A DNA stretch of 64,000 bases from Aquimarina agarivorans (GCF_000218485.1 NZ_AFPB01000177.1:30842-94841), one strand, 5' to 3'; shown: positions 1-12,083, counted from the first letter of the stretch. Numbers and translations are program-made. The notes: generated from the sequence alone by a model not told the origin.

Positions 1-879
1 TTTGCTGGCGGTATTTTCACCAATTTATCTCACGATCACTTAGATTACCACAAAACATTCAAGGAATATCGTGATGTCAAAAAATCTTTTTTTGACCAAT
101 TACCTAAAAATGCATTTGCATTAACAAATAACGATGATAAAAATGGAGCAGTGATGCTTCAAAATACAAAAGCAAAAAAATACACTTACGCTTTAAAATC
201 TTTTGCAGACTATCGGGGTAACGTGCTTGAAAGTAGTTTTCAAGGATTGCTTTTAAAAATAAATGATAAGGAATTTTGGAGCAAATTGATAGGGGATTTC
301 AATGCATATAATTTAGTAGCGGTGTACGCTTGCGCAGAAATGCTTGGGTTGGAATCTTTAGAAATTTTACAACTTTTAAGCAATTTAGAAAGTGTAAATG
401 GAAGGTTCGAATATGTTATTTCTGATACTAAAATTACAGCAATTGTTGATTTTGCGCATACGCCAGATGCACTTAAAAATGTATTGCTAACAATTAATTC
501 CATAAGAACACGGAATGAAACTTTAATAACTGTAGTGGGTTGCGGAGGCGATCGAGACAAATTAAAGCGGCCTTTAATGGGGTCAATTGCGGCACAATTG
601 AGTGATAAAGTCATTTTTACTGATGATAATCCGCGTTTTGAAGATCCTCAGGAGATATTGGAACAAATGACAGAAGGTGTAGAGCCTCAAGATTTTAAAA
701 AAACCCTAACCATTCAAAACAGGGAACAGGCTATCAAAACAGCGGTAAGTATGGCAAGTCCAAACGATATTATCCTGATTGCAGGTAAAGGGCATGAAAA
801 TTATCAAGATATAAAAGGTAAAAAAACACCATTCAATGATATGGAATTGGTGGGTCACTATTTAAAACTAATGGGCTAA
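1..879 (+). CDS. murE: UDP-N-acetylmuramoyl-tripeptide synthetase MurE, 3' part
   Basis: Cytoplasmic ligase that adds the third stem-peptide residue to UDP-MurNAc-dipeptide. The reading frame is open from base 1, so the start lies outside the window and about 292 C-terminal residues are present. The first residues ([11 protein letters not shown]) are the conserved Mur-ligase central-domain segment. The C-terminal domain carries DNPR at about codon 211 of the visible part, the signature of enzymes that add meso-diaminopimelate rather than lysine. The ATP-binding N-terminus is not visible. The stop codon overlaps the mraY start by one base (taATG), so the two are translationally coupled in the dcw operon. 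Confidence 0.97.
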   Translation, partial: FAGGIFTNLSHDHLDYHKTFKEYRDVKKSFFDQLPKNAFALTNNDDKNGAVMLQNTKAKKYTYALKSFADYRGNVLESSFQGLLLKINDKEFWSKLIGDFNAYNLVAVYACAEMLGLESLEILQLLSNLESVNGRFEYVISDTKITAIVDFAHTPDALKNVLLTINSIRTRNETLITVVGCGGDRDKLKRPLMGSIAAQLSDKVIFTDDNPRFEDPQEILEQMTEGVEPQDFKKTLTIQNREQAIKTAVSMASPNDIILIAGKGHENYQDIKGKKTPFNDMELVGHYLKLMG

Positions 880-2109
880 TGTTATACTATTTATTTGATT
901 ATTTAGAGCAAAATTTCCAGTTTCCTGGAGCCAGTCTATTTGGTTTTTTAACCTTTAGAGCTGCTATGGCAGTACTACTTTCATTATTGGTTTCTGTCAC
1001 TTACGGGAAGCGCATTATTAGTTTTTTGCAAAAAAAGCAAATGGGCGAAAGTATTCGGGATTTGGGTCTTGAAGGTCAAAGTGAAAAAGCAGGAACACCA
1101 ACTATGGGAGGTGTTATTATCATTTTAGCCACCTTAATCCCTGTGCTACTGTTCGCCAAACTAGGCAATATTTATATCATTTTACTTATAGTAACTACAG
1201 TGTGGATGGGGGCAATTGGTTTCACTGATGATTATCTAAAAATAAAAAGAAAATAAAGATGGTTTAGCAGGTAAGTTTAAGGTTATCGGACAGGTTGGAT
1301 TAGGAATTTTTGTTGGTTTAGTAATGTATTTTCACAAGGATGTAACCATAAAAGAAGAAAAAGCACCAGAGGTTATAGCGCAAATAAGAGCTTCAGGGAA
1401 TGGTGTTTCTGAGTTTCAGCCAGAAATAAAATCCACAAAAACGACCATTCCTTTTCTTAAAAATAATGAATTTGAGTACGCTCAGGTATTGGCTTGGATC
1501 AGCCCAGGACTAAAAAAATATGCGTGGTTATTTTTTATACCCGTGGTTATTGTAATTGTAACTGCGGTTTCAAACGGAGCAAACTTAACTGACGGAATTG
1601 ACGGTCTAGCGGCAGGTTCATCGGCAATAATGGTTGTTGTTTTGGGAGTGTTTGCATGGATTTCAGGAAATATCATTTTTTCAGATTATTTAAATGTAAT
1701 GTACATACCCCATACTGGTGAAATGACCATTTTTATTGCAGCCTTTGCAGGCGCATTGGTGGGCTTTTTGTGGTACAATACTTATCCAGCACAGGTATTT
1801 ATGGGGGATACTGGTAGTTTAACCATCGGTGGAATTATAGCAGTAATTGCCATTGCAGTGCGTAAGGAATTATTAATCCCTTTGTTGTGCGGTGTGTTCT
1901 TTGTAGAAACACTTTCGGTAATTATCCAAGTATCTTATTTTAAATATACTAGAAAGAAGTTTGGACAAGGAAGGCGGGTGTTTCTCATGTCACCTTTACA
2001 CCATCATTATCAAAAGAAAGGAATTCACGAAAGTAAAATTGTAGCTCGTTTTTGGATTGTTGGAATATTATTAGCAATCCTAACCATAGTTACTTTAAAA
2101 CTGAGGTAA
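879..2109 (+). CDS. mraY: Phospho-N-acetylmuramoyl-pentapeptide transferase MraY, interrupted by a frameshift
   Basis: Integral membrane enzyme that makes lipid I from UDP-MurNAc-pentapeptide and undecaprenyl phosphate. The first frame (879-1256) covers the N-terminal helices and the GFTDDY motif, then stops at a TAA. The next frame is open from 1246, continues with [16 protein letters not shown], and carries the Asp-rich [10 protein letters not shown] and the LHHHYQKKG segments to 2109. Together they give about 410 residues, the usual length for Bacteroidota, so nothing but reading frame is lost. The shift must lie between 1246 and 1253, inside an A-rich stretch. Because the gene is single-copy and essential, a sequence error is likelier than a dead gene; a programmed shift is possible. 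Confidence 0.93.
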
Positions 2110-2139
2110 AAATTAATAGTTATGATTAACCAAATTGGC

Positions 2140-3477
2140 ATGAAAAAACTAGTGGTTCTTGGGGCAGGCGAGAGTGGTGTAGGTGCGGCACTTTTAGCTA
2201 AAGCTAAGGGCTATGCTGTTTTTGTGTCTGATTTTGGGAAAATAGCAGCTAAATATGTGGAAGCTTTAAAAAAAGGCGGATTGGCCTTTGAGGCTGAAAA
2301 ACATACTGAAATTTTAATTTTAGGAGCTGATGTAGTTGTTAAGAGTCCAGGGATTCATGATGATGCTGCTATTGTAAAAAAAATAAAATTAAAAGGAATT
2401 CCGGTTATATCTGAAATTGAATTTGCTGCAAAATACACAAATGCTAACGTAATCGGTATTACAGGAAGTAATGGAAAAACCACCACCACGATGCTTACGG
2501 GACACGTACTTTCTTCAGGAAGTAAGGGAGTAACCATGGCAGGAAATATTGGCGATAGCTTTGCTAAAGCAGTTTTGGAAGATGTTACTGAAACTTTTGT
2601 GTTGGAGTTAAGTAGCTTTCAACTGGATGGGATCAATGAGTTTACTCCGCATATAGCAGTACTACTTAATTTATCACCAGATCATTTAGATCGCTATAAC
2701 TATGACTACAGCAAGTACATAGCATCAAAATTTCGATTGATAAAAAATCAAACGGATACGGATTATTTCATTTACGATGCGGACGATAAAGAAATTAAAA
2801 ATTATATAAAAAATAATAAGCCTAAAGCACAATGTTTTCCTTTCTCGATGGAAAAAGAATTGGAAAATGGTGCTTTTATAAAAAACAAGCATATAGTAAT
2901 AAATATGAACAACGAGCAGGAAATTATAGTTTCAGAAAGTAGTCTTTCTTTAAAAGGTAAACATAATACCAAAAACGCTATGGCAGCGGCCATGTCAGCG
3001 AGACTAGTAGGTATCAGAAAGCAAACTATTCGCGAAAGCTTAACAAATTTTCAAGGAGTTTCTCACCGTTTAGAAACGGTGTTGAAAGTGAATAATGTGC
3101 AATACATAAATGATTCCAAAGCAACAAATGTTAATGCTGCTTATTTTGCTTTAGAGGCAGTAAAAACGCCAGTAGTTTGGATAGTTGGAGGAGTGGATAA
3201 AGGAAATGATTACAGCGAATTATACAAACTTGTTAACGAAAAGGTAAAAGCGATTGTTTGCCTTGGAGTGGATAACAGTCGTATCGTAGGCTCTTTTGGA
3301 AATTGTGTGGATACTATAGTTGAAACACAGTCAATGCAAGAAGCGGTTAAAATTTCACATGCTTTAGCGGATCGAAACGATACGGTATTGTTATCACCAT
3401 GCTGTGCAAGTTTTGATTTGTTTAAAAATTACGAAGACCGTGGTAATCAATTTAAAGCAGCAGTACATAAATTATAA
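2140..3477 (+). CDS. murD: UDP-N-acetylmuramoylalanine--D-glutamate ligase MurD
   Basis: Adds D-glutamate to UDP-MurNAc-L-alanine in the cytoplasm. The Rossmann-like N-terminus (KKLVVLGAGESGVG) is followed by the ATP-binding P-loop GITGSNGKTTTT and the central motif LNLSPDHLDRY, then the C-terminal domain with NDSKATN. An in-frame ATG at 2122 would add six residues; I favour 2140 because family members begin directly with Lys-rich residues and the LVVLG strand. It follows mraY by about 30 bases and precedes ftsW by 3, as usual in the dcw operon. Confidence 0.96.
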   Translation: MKKLVVLGAGESGVGAALLAKAKGYAVFVSDFGKIAAKYVEALKKGGLAFEAEKHTEILILGADVVVKSPGIHDDAAIVKKIKLKGIPVISEIEFAAKYTNANVIGITGSNGKTTTTMLTGHVLSSGSKGVTMAGNIGDSFAKAVLEDVTETFVLELSSFQLDGINEFTPHIAVLLNLSPDHLDRYNYDYSKYIASKFRLIKNQTDTDYFIYDADDKEIKNYIKNNKPKAQCFPFSMEKELENGAFIKNKHIVINMNNEQEIIVSESSLSLKGKHNTKNAMAAAMSARLVGIRKQTIRESLTNFQGVSHRLETVLKVNNVQYINDSKATNVNAAYFALEAVKTPVVWIVGGVDKGNDYSELYKLVNEKVKAIVCLGVDNSRIVGSFGNCVDTIVETQSMQEAVKISHALADRNDTVLLSPCCASFDLFKNYEDRGNQFKAAVHKL

Positions 3478-3480
3478 AAA

Positions 3481-4677
3481 ATGAAACAGGCTTTATTAAA
3501 CATACAAGGAGATAAGGTGCTTTGGGCTTTGGCAGGTCTGTTAGCATTATTTTCATTTATGCCTGTATATAGTGCCAGTAGTAATTTAGCTTATTTATAT
3601 GGAAATGGAGATACGTTTAAGTATTTAATTAAGCATGCGGTGCATTTAGGCTTAGGCTTTTTAATAGTTTATGGTGTACACAAAATACCATACAATTACT
3701 TTAAAGGGCTTTCCATAATAATGTTGCCTATTGCTATCATTTTATTAATTGTAACTATTGCGCAGGGAACTACTATTGGAGGGGCAAATGCAAGTAGGTG
3801 GATTCGCATTCCGGTGGTTGGAGTCACATTTCAAACCAGTACACTGGCATCGGTAGTTTTGTTGAGTTTTGTAGCACGATATTTAGCAAAAATTGCGTCT
3901 AAAACGTATACTTTTAAAGCAACGATATTACCACTTTGGTTGCCTGTTTTGTTGGTGGTGGCCTGTATTTTACCTGCAAACTTTTCAACAGCGGCAATTA
4001 TTTTTTCAATGGTGATTATGTTAGTATTTATTGGAGGATATCCCTTAAAGTATCTGTCAATTATTTTTGCTACAGGATTATTGTTTTTGACTTTGTTTGT
4101 GTTGGCAGCTAAGGCGTTTCCTGGTGCTTTTTCAAATAGAGTAGATACGTGGAAGAGTCGTATTGAAAACTTTATGGATGACAGCGAAAATAGTAAAGAT
4201 AATTACCAAATTGAGCGTGCTAAAATTGCTATAGCTACAGGAGGGTTAGTAGGTAAAGGTCCGGGGAAAAGCGTTCAAAAGAACTTTTTACCCCAATCTT
4301 CATCCGACTTTATTTATGCTATTGTGGTGGAAGAGTTTGGGATTGTTGGTGCAGTAGGGATTATGTTTGCTTATTTACTGGTGTTGGCACGTTTAATCAT
4401 TATATCTCATAAATGTCAGGACATTTTTGGAAAATTATTAGTGCTAGGTGTTGGATTGCCAATTGTTTTTCAGGCATTAATTAATATGGCGGTTGCAGTA
4501 GAATTATTTCCTGTAACCGGACAAACATTACCATTAGTGAGTAGCGGAGGAACCTCTATTTGGATGACGTGTTTAGCGCTAGGTATTGTAATTAGTGTAA
4601 GCGTTAAATCTGCACCCATTGAGGAAAAGGAAATGGGCGAAGAAAACCCTTTAGATATATTGAGTGAAACACTATGA
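3481..4677 (+). CDS. ftsW: Peptidoglycan glycosyltransferase FtsW (SEDS family)
   Basis: Polytopic SEDS-family membrane protein that polymerises septal glycan from lipid II. The 398-residue product is hydrophobic throughout with about ten membrane segments and carries the late SEDS signature [13 protein letters not shown] near residue 340. The central loop ([23 protein letters not shown]) is the family's conserved periplasmic region. It starts 3 bases after murD and overlaps murG by 4 bases (ATGA), so it is part of the same transcript. Confidence 0.96.
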   Translation: MKQALLNIQGDKVLWALAGLLALFSFMPVYSASSNLAYLYGNGDTFKYLIKHAVHLGLGFLIVYGVHKIPYNYFKGLSIIMLPIAIILLIVTIAQGTTIGGANASRWIRIPVVGVTFQTSTLASVVLLSFVARYLAKIASKTYTFKATILPLWLPVLLVVACILPANFSTAAIIFSMVIMLVFIGGYPLKYLSIIFATGLLFLTLFVLAAKAFPGAFSNRVDTWKSRIENFMDDSENSKDNYQIERAKIAIATGGLVGKGPGKSVQKNFLPQSSSDFIYAIVVEEFGIVGAVGIMFAYLLVLARLIIISHKCQDIFGKLLVLGVGLPIVFQALINMAVAVELFPVTGQTLPLVSSGGTSIWMTCLALGIVISVSVKSAPIEEKEMGEENPLDILSETL

Positions 4678-5765
4678 ATAAAAAATCATTTGTAATATCA
4701 GGAGGTGGAACTGGCGGGCATATTTATCCGGCAATCGCTATTGCGGATGCGTTAAAAGAGAAATATCCTGATGCCAATTTTTTGTTTGTAGGTGCTAGTG
4801 ATCGTATGGAAATGCAAAAAGTGCCTAAAGCAGGTTATGCTATAGAAGGATTGTGGATTAGTGGAATTCAAAGAAAATTGTCGCTTAAAAATTTGTTGCT
4901 CCCATTTAAATTGTTGAGCAGCTTATGGAGGTCTTTTCGTATTATAAAAAAACAACAACCGACAATTGCTATTGGCACGGGAGGATTTGCCAGTGCGGCA
5001 TTATTAAAAATGGCAGGTTGGATGAATGTGCCAACCTTAATTCAGGAACAAAATTCGTTCCCTGGAATTACAAATAAGTTATTGGCAGGTAATGCCAAAA
5101 AAATATGTGTAGCCTATCCTGGTCTTGAACGATTTTTTTCGAAAGAAAAAGTAGTGTTAACCGGAAACCCTATACGTAGGGATATTTTAAATGAACGTAT
5201 TTCTTCTGCGGAAGCGGCACACTATTTTGGATTGAAAGAAGCTACAAAAACCATATTAGTATTGGGAGGGAGTTTAGGAGCAAAGGCAATTAATGAGTTA
5301 ATAGCTGCAAAAGTTGACTTTTTTAAAGCGAATAATGTACAGGTACTGTGGCAGTGTGGTGAGTTGTATTTTGAGCGCTTTAAACATTTGGCTACTGATA
5401 CTTTAAAAGTTGTAGCCTATATTGATCGGATGGATTTGGCGTATAGCTTGGCTAATTGTATAATTTCAAGAGCAGGAGCAAGTTCAGTTTCTGAGCTAGC
5501 GGTAGTTGGTAAGCCAGTATTATTTATTCCTTCGCCTTATGTGGCAGAAGATCATCAAACCAAAAATGCTCAGGCTATTGTAAATGCTGAGGCTGCATTT
5601 ATGCTAAAGCAGGACGTATTAGCAACAGAATTTGAAAACACGATAGTAATGCTTTTGAATGATAGCAAACTTATTGAAAAGCTAAGTGTAAACTTTAAAA
5701 GTTTAGCAAAACCAGAGGCTACAAAAGATATTGTTGCTGAAATTGAAGAATTAATTAAGGACTAG
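4674..5765 (+). CDS. murG: UDP-N-acetylglucosamine--lipid I GlcNAc transferase MurG
   Basis: Peripheral membrane GT-B glycosyltransferase (family GT28) that converts lipid I to lipid II. The N-terminal [11 protein letters not shown] loop and the C-terminal donor-binding segment [12 protein letters not shown] with the following EDHQTKNA are both present. Length is 363 residues, normal for the family. The start overlaps the ftsW stop (ATGA) and the stop abuts the murC start without spacer. Confidence 0.97.
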   Translation: MNKKSFVISGGGTGGHIYPAIAIADALKEKYPDANFLFVGASDRMEMQKVPKAGYAIEGLWISGIQRKLSLKNLLLPFKLLSSLWRSFRIIKKQQPTIAIGTGGFASAALLKMAGWMNVPTLIQEQNSFPGITNKLLAGNAKKICVAYPGLERFFSKEKVVLTGNPIRRDILNERISSAEAAHYFGLKEATKTILVLGGSLGAKAINELIAAKVDFFKANNVQVLWQCGELYFERFKHLATDTLKVVAYIDRMDLAYSLANCIISRAGASSVSELAVVGKPVLFIPSPYVAEDHQTKNAQAIVNAEAAFMLKQDVLATEFENTIVMLLNDSKLIEKLSVNFKSLAKPEATKDIVAEIEELIKD

Positions 5766-7105
<1,340 letters not shown>

Positions 7106-7109
<4 letters not shown>

Positions 7110-7822
7110 AAAAAATTAAGTATCCCATCGGAATTGTAGTGGCATTAATCGTTTTAGTCGGATTGTTTGTGTTTGCTAAAGAAAGGAATTATCAAAGAAA
7201 ATTAGTACAAGATAAAGTGGAATTTATTGGGGATCAACGACTTTTTTTGTCGGAAGATTTCGTTAATAAACTGTTGATACAAAAAGCAAAAAACGATAGC
7301 ATTCCTACAAAAGAAGTTTTAGTTTTGAATGAACGAGAACAATTAATTGAAAATGAAATTTATGTTGATAATGCGGAGGTTTATGTTGCTGTAAATGGAC
7401 GTATTAGCGCTCAGGTGGCGCAGCGAGTGCCTGTGGCAAGAATTTATGGTTCTGAACCAAAATATATTGACACCAGCGGTAAATTGATGCCGCTGTCACA
7501 AAATAACTCTGTGAGGGTACCTTTGGTATATTATTTTGCGCCAAAGCATAAAAATGATTTATTAGTGCTTCTTGAAAAAATTAAGGAAGATTATTTTTTA
7601 GAAAAATCAGTGGTAGGAATTAATTGCTTGTCAGATAATAACTACAGCTTACGTGTGAGAAATCATGATTTTTCAGTACGTATTGGAGATATTTCAAATT
7701 TAGATTTAAAATTTAAAAACCTTAAAGCCTTTTATGCAAAGGCTCAAAAAGATAAATTGTTTGAAATGTATGCATTAGTTGATCTAGGCATTACTAACCA
7801 AGTAATTTGTACAAAAATTTAA
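7106..7822 (+). CDS. ftsQ: Cell division protein FtsQ
   Basis: Bitopic divisome protein with a short cytoplasmic N-terminus, one membrane segment at about residues 6-24 (YPIGIVVALIVLVGLFVFA) and a periplasmic POTRA/FtsQ-type domain. Sequence conservation is weak, as usual for FtsQ, so the call rests on topology, its 238-residue length and its fixed place between murC and ftsA. The start overlaps the murC stop (ATGA). Confidence 0.88.
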
Positions 7823-7824
7823 TA

Positions 7825-9186
7825 ATGGAACAGCAGAATATTGCAGTAGGCTTAGACATTGGAACAACCAAAATAGTTGCTATGGTTGGTCGTTACAATG
7901 AGTATGGGAAAATGGAGGTGTTAGGTATTGGCAAGTCCAAAAGTTTGGGGGTGCACCGAGGTGTAGTTAACAATATTACGCAAACAATACAGTCCATACA
8001 ACAAGCCATACAAGAATCTGAGAGTGCTGCCGGAATTAAAATTGAAGATGTTACTGTGGGTATAGCTGGGCAGCATATTCGTAGTTTGCAACATAGTGAT
8101 TATATAGTCCGCAATGATTCGGAAGAGGTAATTGATGGCGCTGATATTGAAAATTTATGCAATCAGGTGCACAAACTAGTGATGCTTCCTGGCGAAGAGA
8201 TTTTACACGTACTGCCGCAAGAATATAAAGTTGACGGTCAGGCCGAAATAAATGAACCGATTGGGATGTATGGCGGTCGATTGGAAGCTAATTTTCATGT
8301 AGTGGTGGGGCAAATAACTTCCATTCGAAATATTGGACGTTGCGTAAAAAGTTCAGGCTTGCAATTATCAGGTATAACACTGGAGCCTTTAGCTTCAGCA
8401 AATGCCGTTTTGAGTCAGGAGGAAAAGGAAGCAGGTGTTGCATTAATTGATATTGGTGGTGGAACTACTGATCTGGCCATTTTTAAAGATGGTATTATTC
8501 GTCATACCGCAGTAATTCCTTTTGGTGGGAATGTAGTTACTGAGGATATCAAGGAAGGGTGTTCCATTATTGAAAAGCAAGCGGAATTATTAAAAGTAAA
8601 ATTTGGATCTGCGTGGCCTGGTGAAAATAAGGATAATGAAATAGTAAGTATTCCAGGATTGCGTGGACGCGAACCTAAGGAAATTTCACTAAAAAACTTA
8701 TCCAAAATAATTCATGCGCGCGTAGTAGAAATTATTGAATTAGTTTTTCAAGAAGTTAAAAATTACGGGCACGAAAGTACCAAAAAACAGCTTATTGCAG
8801 GGATAGTATTAACTGGAGGTGGAGCGCAGCTAAAGCATTTAAAGCAATTGGTGGAATACATTACGGGTATGGATACGCGTATTGGTTATCCAAATGAGCA
8901 TTTGGCTGGTGATAGCGATCCTGAAACTACTAGTCCATTATATGCAACGGCTGTAGGTTTGGTCATGGATAATTTGGAAGCTAAAAAGCGATTGGAAGAA
9001 GAAACAAAAGTGGATGATGAGGTGGAACAATCACTGGAAAAAGAAACTGCCAAAGCATCTGAAATTGCTGATGAAAATGAAATAGAAGAACCGCAAGCGC
9101 CATCAAGACCAATATCAGCACCTAAAAAAGGAATGCTTGAGCGTTGGGCAGACAAATTTAAAGAGTTTTTGGATAACGCTGAATAA
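7825..9186 (+). CDS. ftsA: Cell division protein FtsA
   Basis: Actin-like ATPase that tethers FtsZ polymers to the membrane. Phosphate-binding motifs are AVGLDIGTTKIVAMVG at the N-terminus and ALIDIGGGTTDLA at about residue 210; the adenosine motif is GIVLTGGGAQL at about 330. The C-terminus has an acidic linker followed by MLERWADKFKEFLD, which fits the amphipathic membrane-targeting helix. The frame is open back to 7807 through a TTG, but ATG 7825 lies two bases after the ftsQ stop and gives the normal N-terminus. Confidence 0.97.
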   Translation: MEQQNIAVGLDIGTTKIVAMVGRYNEYGKMEVLGIGKSKSLGVHRGVVNNITQTIQSIQQAIQESESAAGIKIEDVTVGIAGQHIRSLQHSDYIVRNDSEEVIDGADIENLCNQVHKLVMLPGEEILHVLPQEYKVDGQAEINEPIGMYGGRLEANFHVVVGQITSIRNIGRCVKSSGLQLSGITLEPLASANAVLSQEEKEAGVALIDIGGGTTDLAIFKDGIIRHTAVIPFGGNVVTEDIKEGCSIIEKQAELLKVKFGSAWPGENKDNEIVSIPGLRGREPKEISLKNLSKIIHARVVEIIELVFQEVKNYGHESTKKQLIAGIVLTGGGAQLKHLKQLVEYITGMDTRIGYPNEHLAGDSDPETTSPLYATAVGLVMDNLEAKKRLEEETKVDDEVEQSLEKETAKASEIADENEIEEPQAPSRPISAPKKGMLERWADKFKEFLDNAE

Positions 9187-9300
9187 ACTGAGACTTGTCC
9201 AAAGCTGAAAGGAGAAACGAAATAGTAAGAGAATTAAAGGGATAGATAACAATCAGAGTTGATTTTTTTCAATACTGATTACAACACAAGAAGAAAAAAT

Positions 9301-11268
9301 ATGAGTACTCAAGACGGGTTAGCAAACATTTCTTTTGACATGCCTAAAAACCAATCCAATGTAATTAAAGTGATTGGTGTAGGTGGTGGAGGTAGCAATG
9401 CTATCAATCATATGTTTCAACAAGGAATTAAAGGGGTAGACTTTGTTATTTGTAATACTGATTCTCAAGCTTTGGAGAATAGTAGTATTCCAAATAAAAT
9501 TCAGTTAGGGGTTTCCTTAACCGAAGGTTTAGGCGCAGGTGCTAATCCTGAAATTGGTGAGCAGGCAGCCTTAGAAAGCTACGAGGATATAGTGAGCATG
9601 TTAGGTGTAAATACCAAAATGGTATTTATTACAGCAGGTATGGGGGGCGGTACGGGTACGGGTGCGGCACCAATTATTGCTAAAATGGCGCGCGAACTTA
9701 ATATTCTTACGGTTGGTATTGTAACTGTTCCCTTTCAGTTTGAAGGCCGTATGCGTAATCAACAAGCCCAGGCAGGTGTTGAAAAATTACGTAGCGAAGT
9801 AGATTCTCTTATAGTTATTAATAATAACAAACTTCGTGAAGTATACGGAAATTTAGGGTTTAAAGCAGGATTCTCTAAAGCTGATGAGGTGTTGGCAACA
9901 GCTTCAAGAGGAATTGCTGAGGTAATTACACACCACTACACTCAAAATATTGACTTGCGCGATGCGAAAACAGTATTGAGCAACAGTGGAACGGCAATTA
10001 TGGGTTCGGCAAATGCTTCTGGTGCGCAGCGTGCAAATGATGCTATTGTAAAAGCTTTAGATTCTCCACTATTAAACGATAATAAAATTACAGGAGCTAA
10101 AAATGTATTGTTATTAATTGTTTCTGGGAAAGAAGAAATTACTATTGATGAAATTGGCGAAATTAATGATCATATCCAAAGTGAAGCAGGCTATGGCGCT
10201 AATATTATTATGGGGGTAGGAGATGACGAAACCTTGGATGATTCAATTTCAGTTACGGTAATAGCTACGGGTTTTGATGCCGAACAGCAAGACGATATTG
10301 TAAATACGGAAACCAGAAAAATTATTCATTCGCTTAGCGAAGACCAGAAAGCAGAACAGCAATTATCATCAGTAAATACGAGTGCCGCTGAATTACCTTC
10401 GAAAAAAACAGCACCTGAACTCGCTACTCCCAAAAAACCAAGAGTAGTAGAGGTACCTAAAGAGGAAGAAAAGCCTGAAATTATAGTGCATGATTTGTTT
10501 GAGGCTGTAGAGGAAACTCCTATAAAAGAGAGTTTATTGATGCCGACAACGGAATACATAAAAAACATAAATGTAGTAACTCCTGAGGAAGTAAGTGGTT
10601 TTACGGAAAAAGTGGCAAATGATGATTTTGTAATTATTAATACCCAACAGATCATTAATGAAATTGAGGTAAAAGATATTGAAGTGGTTGATCCTGTAAA
10701 TGAAGAAGAAAGTGAGCAAATGACGTTCACGTTTGATTTAACTACACCGGAGGCTACCAAAGACATCGAAGTAAATGATGAAATAGAAATTAAGTCAGCA
10801 GAAATTAATGAGGAAACAGTTGCTGGTCAGGTGGTGGCAACAGAAACTAGTATAGATAGCCCTGTGGTGCGTTACCAATTGGAGGAAGAGCCTGAAGAGG
10901 TAGCCGTTGCTGATGAAGATGATCAAGGTGTTACTTTTGAAAAGAAAACAGTTGGTTCATCAGCTCCTGAAATAGCCACAAAAGAGGTAGGATCAGGAGG
11001 TGACCCGTTGGATCAACCAATTTCAGAAGTGTTACGCTCAAGAGCATCGGAAAGACGTGCGCACATGAAGGATTTTAACTATAAATTTAGGTCAAATGCT
11101 TCAAATATTGATGATATTGAAAAGCAGCCAGCTTACAAAAGAGCGGGTTTGGACTTAGATAAAAAGAAAGATTCAGGAGTTATATCACGTACTACCTTAA
11201 GCACAGATAGTAATGATGATTTGCAATTGCGAAGAAACAATTCATTTCTTCATGACAATGTAGATTAA
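9301..11268 (+). CDS. ftsZ: Cell division protein FtsZ with long acidic C-terminal linker
   Basis: Tubulin-like GTPase forming the Z ring. The GTP-binding GGGTGTG loop is at residues 115-121 and the globular GTPase ends near residue 320. The remaining roughly 330 residues are an acidic, low-complexity linker (many Glu, Asp, Val, Thr) and a basic end with LRRNNSFLHDNVD as the conserved tail peptide. Total 655 residues, far longer than E. coli FtsZ but normal for Bacteroidota. An upstream in-frame TTG (9259) is rejected because homologues start at MSTQDG-like sequence. It closes the dcw operon. Confidence 0.97.
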   Translation: MSTQDGLANISFDMPKNQSNVIKVIGVGGGGSNAINHMFQQGIKGVDFVICNTDSQALENSSIPNKIQLGVSLTEGLGAGANPEIGEQAALESYEDIVSMLGVNTKMVFITAGMGGGTGTGAAPIIAKMARELNILTVGIVTVPFQFEGRMRNQQAQAGVEKLRSEVDSLIVINNNKLREVYGNLGFKAGFSKADEVLATASRGIAEVITHHYTQNIDLRDAKTVLSNSGTAIMGSANASGAQRANDAIVKALDSPLLNDNKITGAKNVLLLIVSGKEEITIDEIGEINDHIQSEAGYGANIIMGVGDDETLDDSISVTVIATGFDAEQQDDIVNTETRKIIHSLSEDQKAEQQLSSVNTSAAELPSKKTAPELATPKKPRVVEVPKEEEKPEIIVHDLFEAVEETPIKESLLMPTTEYIKNINVVTPEEVSGFTEKVANDDFVIINTQQIINEIEVKDIEVVDPVNEEESEQMTFTFDLTTPEATKDIEVNDEIEIKSAEINEETVAGQVVATETSIDSPVVRYQLEEEPEEVAVADEDDQGVTFEKKTVGSSAPEIATKEVGSGGDPLDQPISEVLRSRASERRAHMKDFNYKFRSNASNIDDIEKQPAYKRAGLDLDKKKDSGVISRTTLSTDSNDDLQLRRNNSFLHDNVD

Positions 11269-11367
11269 ACCTCCATTACAGTGAGTTTTGTAGCCAATGG
11301 TTTCAATAAAATAATACAAAGAAAAGTCTGAGTACTTTGTACTTGACTACTTAATACTTAAAAGAAT

Positions 11368-11820
11368 ATGAGTTTATCTAAAGATATCATGACTGCCATG
11401 AAAGAAGCAATGAAGGCTAAAGACCAAAATGCTTTAGCATCATTACGTGCAGTAAAATCCGCTATATTATTAGCACAAACAGAAACGGGGTCAAAGGAAG
11501 AATTAACTGAAGATCAGGAGCTAAAAATTTTACAGAAGTTAGTAAAACAACGTAAGGATAGCGCTGTTATTTTTACAGAACAAGGCCGTGAAGACTTAGC
11601 GGAACTTGAATTAGCACAAGCCGAAGTGATCTCTAAATTTTTACCTGCACAATTAAGCGAAGAAGAAGTAGCAAAAGTAGTAGAAGAAGTAATAGCCGCT
11701 ACTGGAGCAGAAGGCATGAAGGATATGGGTAAAGTAATGGGTCAAGTTTCAGGTAAATTGGCAGGTAAAGCCGATGGAAAAACCATTTCGACTATAGTAA
11801 AAGCGAAATTATCATCGTAG
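11368..11820 (+). CDS. yqeY: GatB/YqeY domain-containing protein
   Basis: 150-residue helical protein of the YqeY family, related to the C-terminal tRNA-binding domain of the GatB amidotransferase subunit. Visible features are the N-terminal helix SKDIMTAMKEAMKAKD, the central EDQELKILQKLVKQRKDS and the C-terminal GMKDMGKVMGQVSGKLAGKAD repeat-like segment. The precise role is unknown. Location directly after ftsZ is common in Flavobacteriaceae. Confidence 0.93.
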   Translation: MSLSKDIMTAMKEAMKAKDQNALASLRAVKSAILLAQTETGSKEELTEDQELKILQKLVKQRKDSAVIFTEQGREDLAELELAQAEVISKFLPAQLSEEEVAKVVEEVIAATGAEGMKDMGKVMGQVSGKLAGKADGKTISTIVKAKLSS

Positions 11821-11908
11821 TTTGTTTTTGAGTTGTCGGTTTTGAGTAAGTAGTTATTAAAAAATATAAGTAAAGAAACAATAAAGAAGTCAAGAGTCTG
11901 TTTTTATT

Positions 11909-11955
11909 TAACTGGTAACTGGTAACTGGTAACTGGTAACTGGTAACTGGTAACT
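11909..11955. repeat. Tandem heptamer repeat (TAACTGG)n
   Basis: Six complete copies of TAACTGG followed by a partial TAACT, with no mismatch, lying 6 bases before tRNA-Arg. It encodes nothing. Perfect identity suggests recent slippage-type expansion and possible length variation between strains. Confidence 0.95.
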
Positions 11956-11961
11956 AACAAA

Positions 11962-12038
11962 GGCTGCGTAGTTCAACTGGATAGAATATCAGATTTCGGC
12001 TCTGAGGGTTGGGGGTTCGAATCCCTCCGCGGTCACCA
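11962..12038 (+). tRNA. tRNA-Arg (anticodon UCG)
   Basis: Folds as a full cloverleaf: a 7-bp acceptor stem with two G:U pairs, a 5-bp anticodon stem TCAGA/TCTGA with loop TTTCGGC (anticodon TCG, codon CGA), and a T arm with GGTTCGAAT-type loop. CCA is encoded at 12036-12038. The 3' end faces a decayed serine recombinase, as expected for an integration site. Confidence 0.95.
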
Positions 12039-12081
12039 AAGCGGAATCTTCACTTTTATAGTGTTGATTTCGCTTTTTTTT
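12039..12081 (+). terminator. Terminator hairpin after tRNA-Arg
   Basis: A stem of about ten pairs (12039-12048 with 12066-12075, one G:U) has a small inner hairpin and is followed by a run of T. It begins directly after the CCA end of the tRNA. Confidence 0.75.
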
Positions 12082-12083
12082 GA

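Noticed and set aside
9259..9300. N-terminal extension of FtsZ from a TTG codon
   Set aside because: The added residues do not resemble any FtsZ start; ATG 9301 gives the normal N-terminus.
11909..11955. CRISPR-like repeat array
   Set aside because: The repeats are 7 bases with no spacers; this is a simple tandem repeat, and no cas genes are present.
11989..12060. Minus-strand reading frame running through tRNA-Arg (ending GFEPPTLRAEI)
   Set aside because: This tail is the antisense translation of the tRNA gene, a well-known artefact; only the upstream part is recombinase-like.
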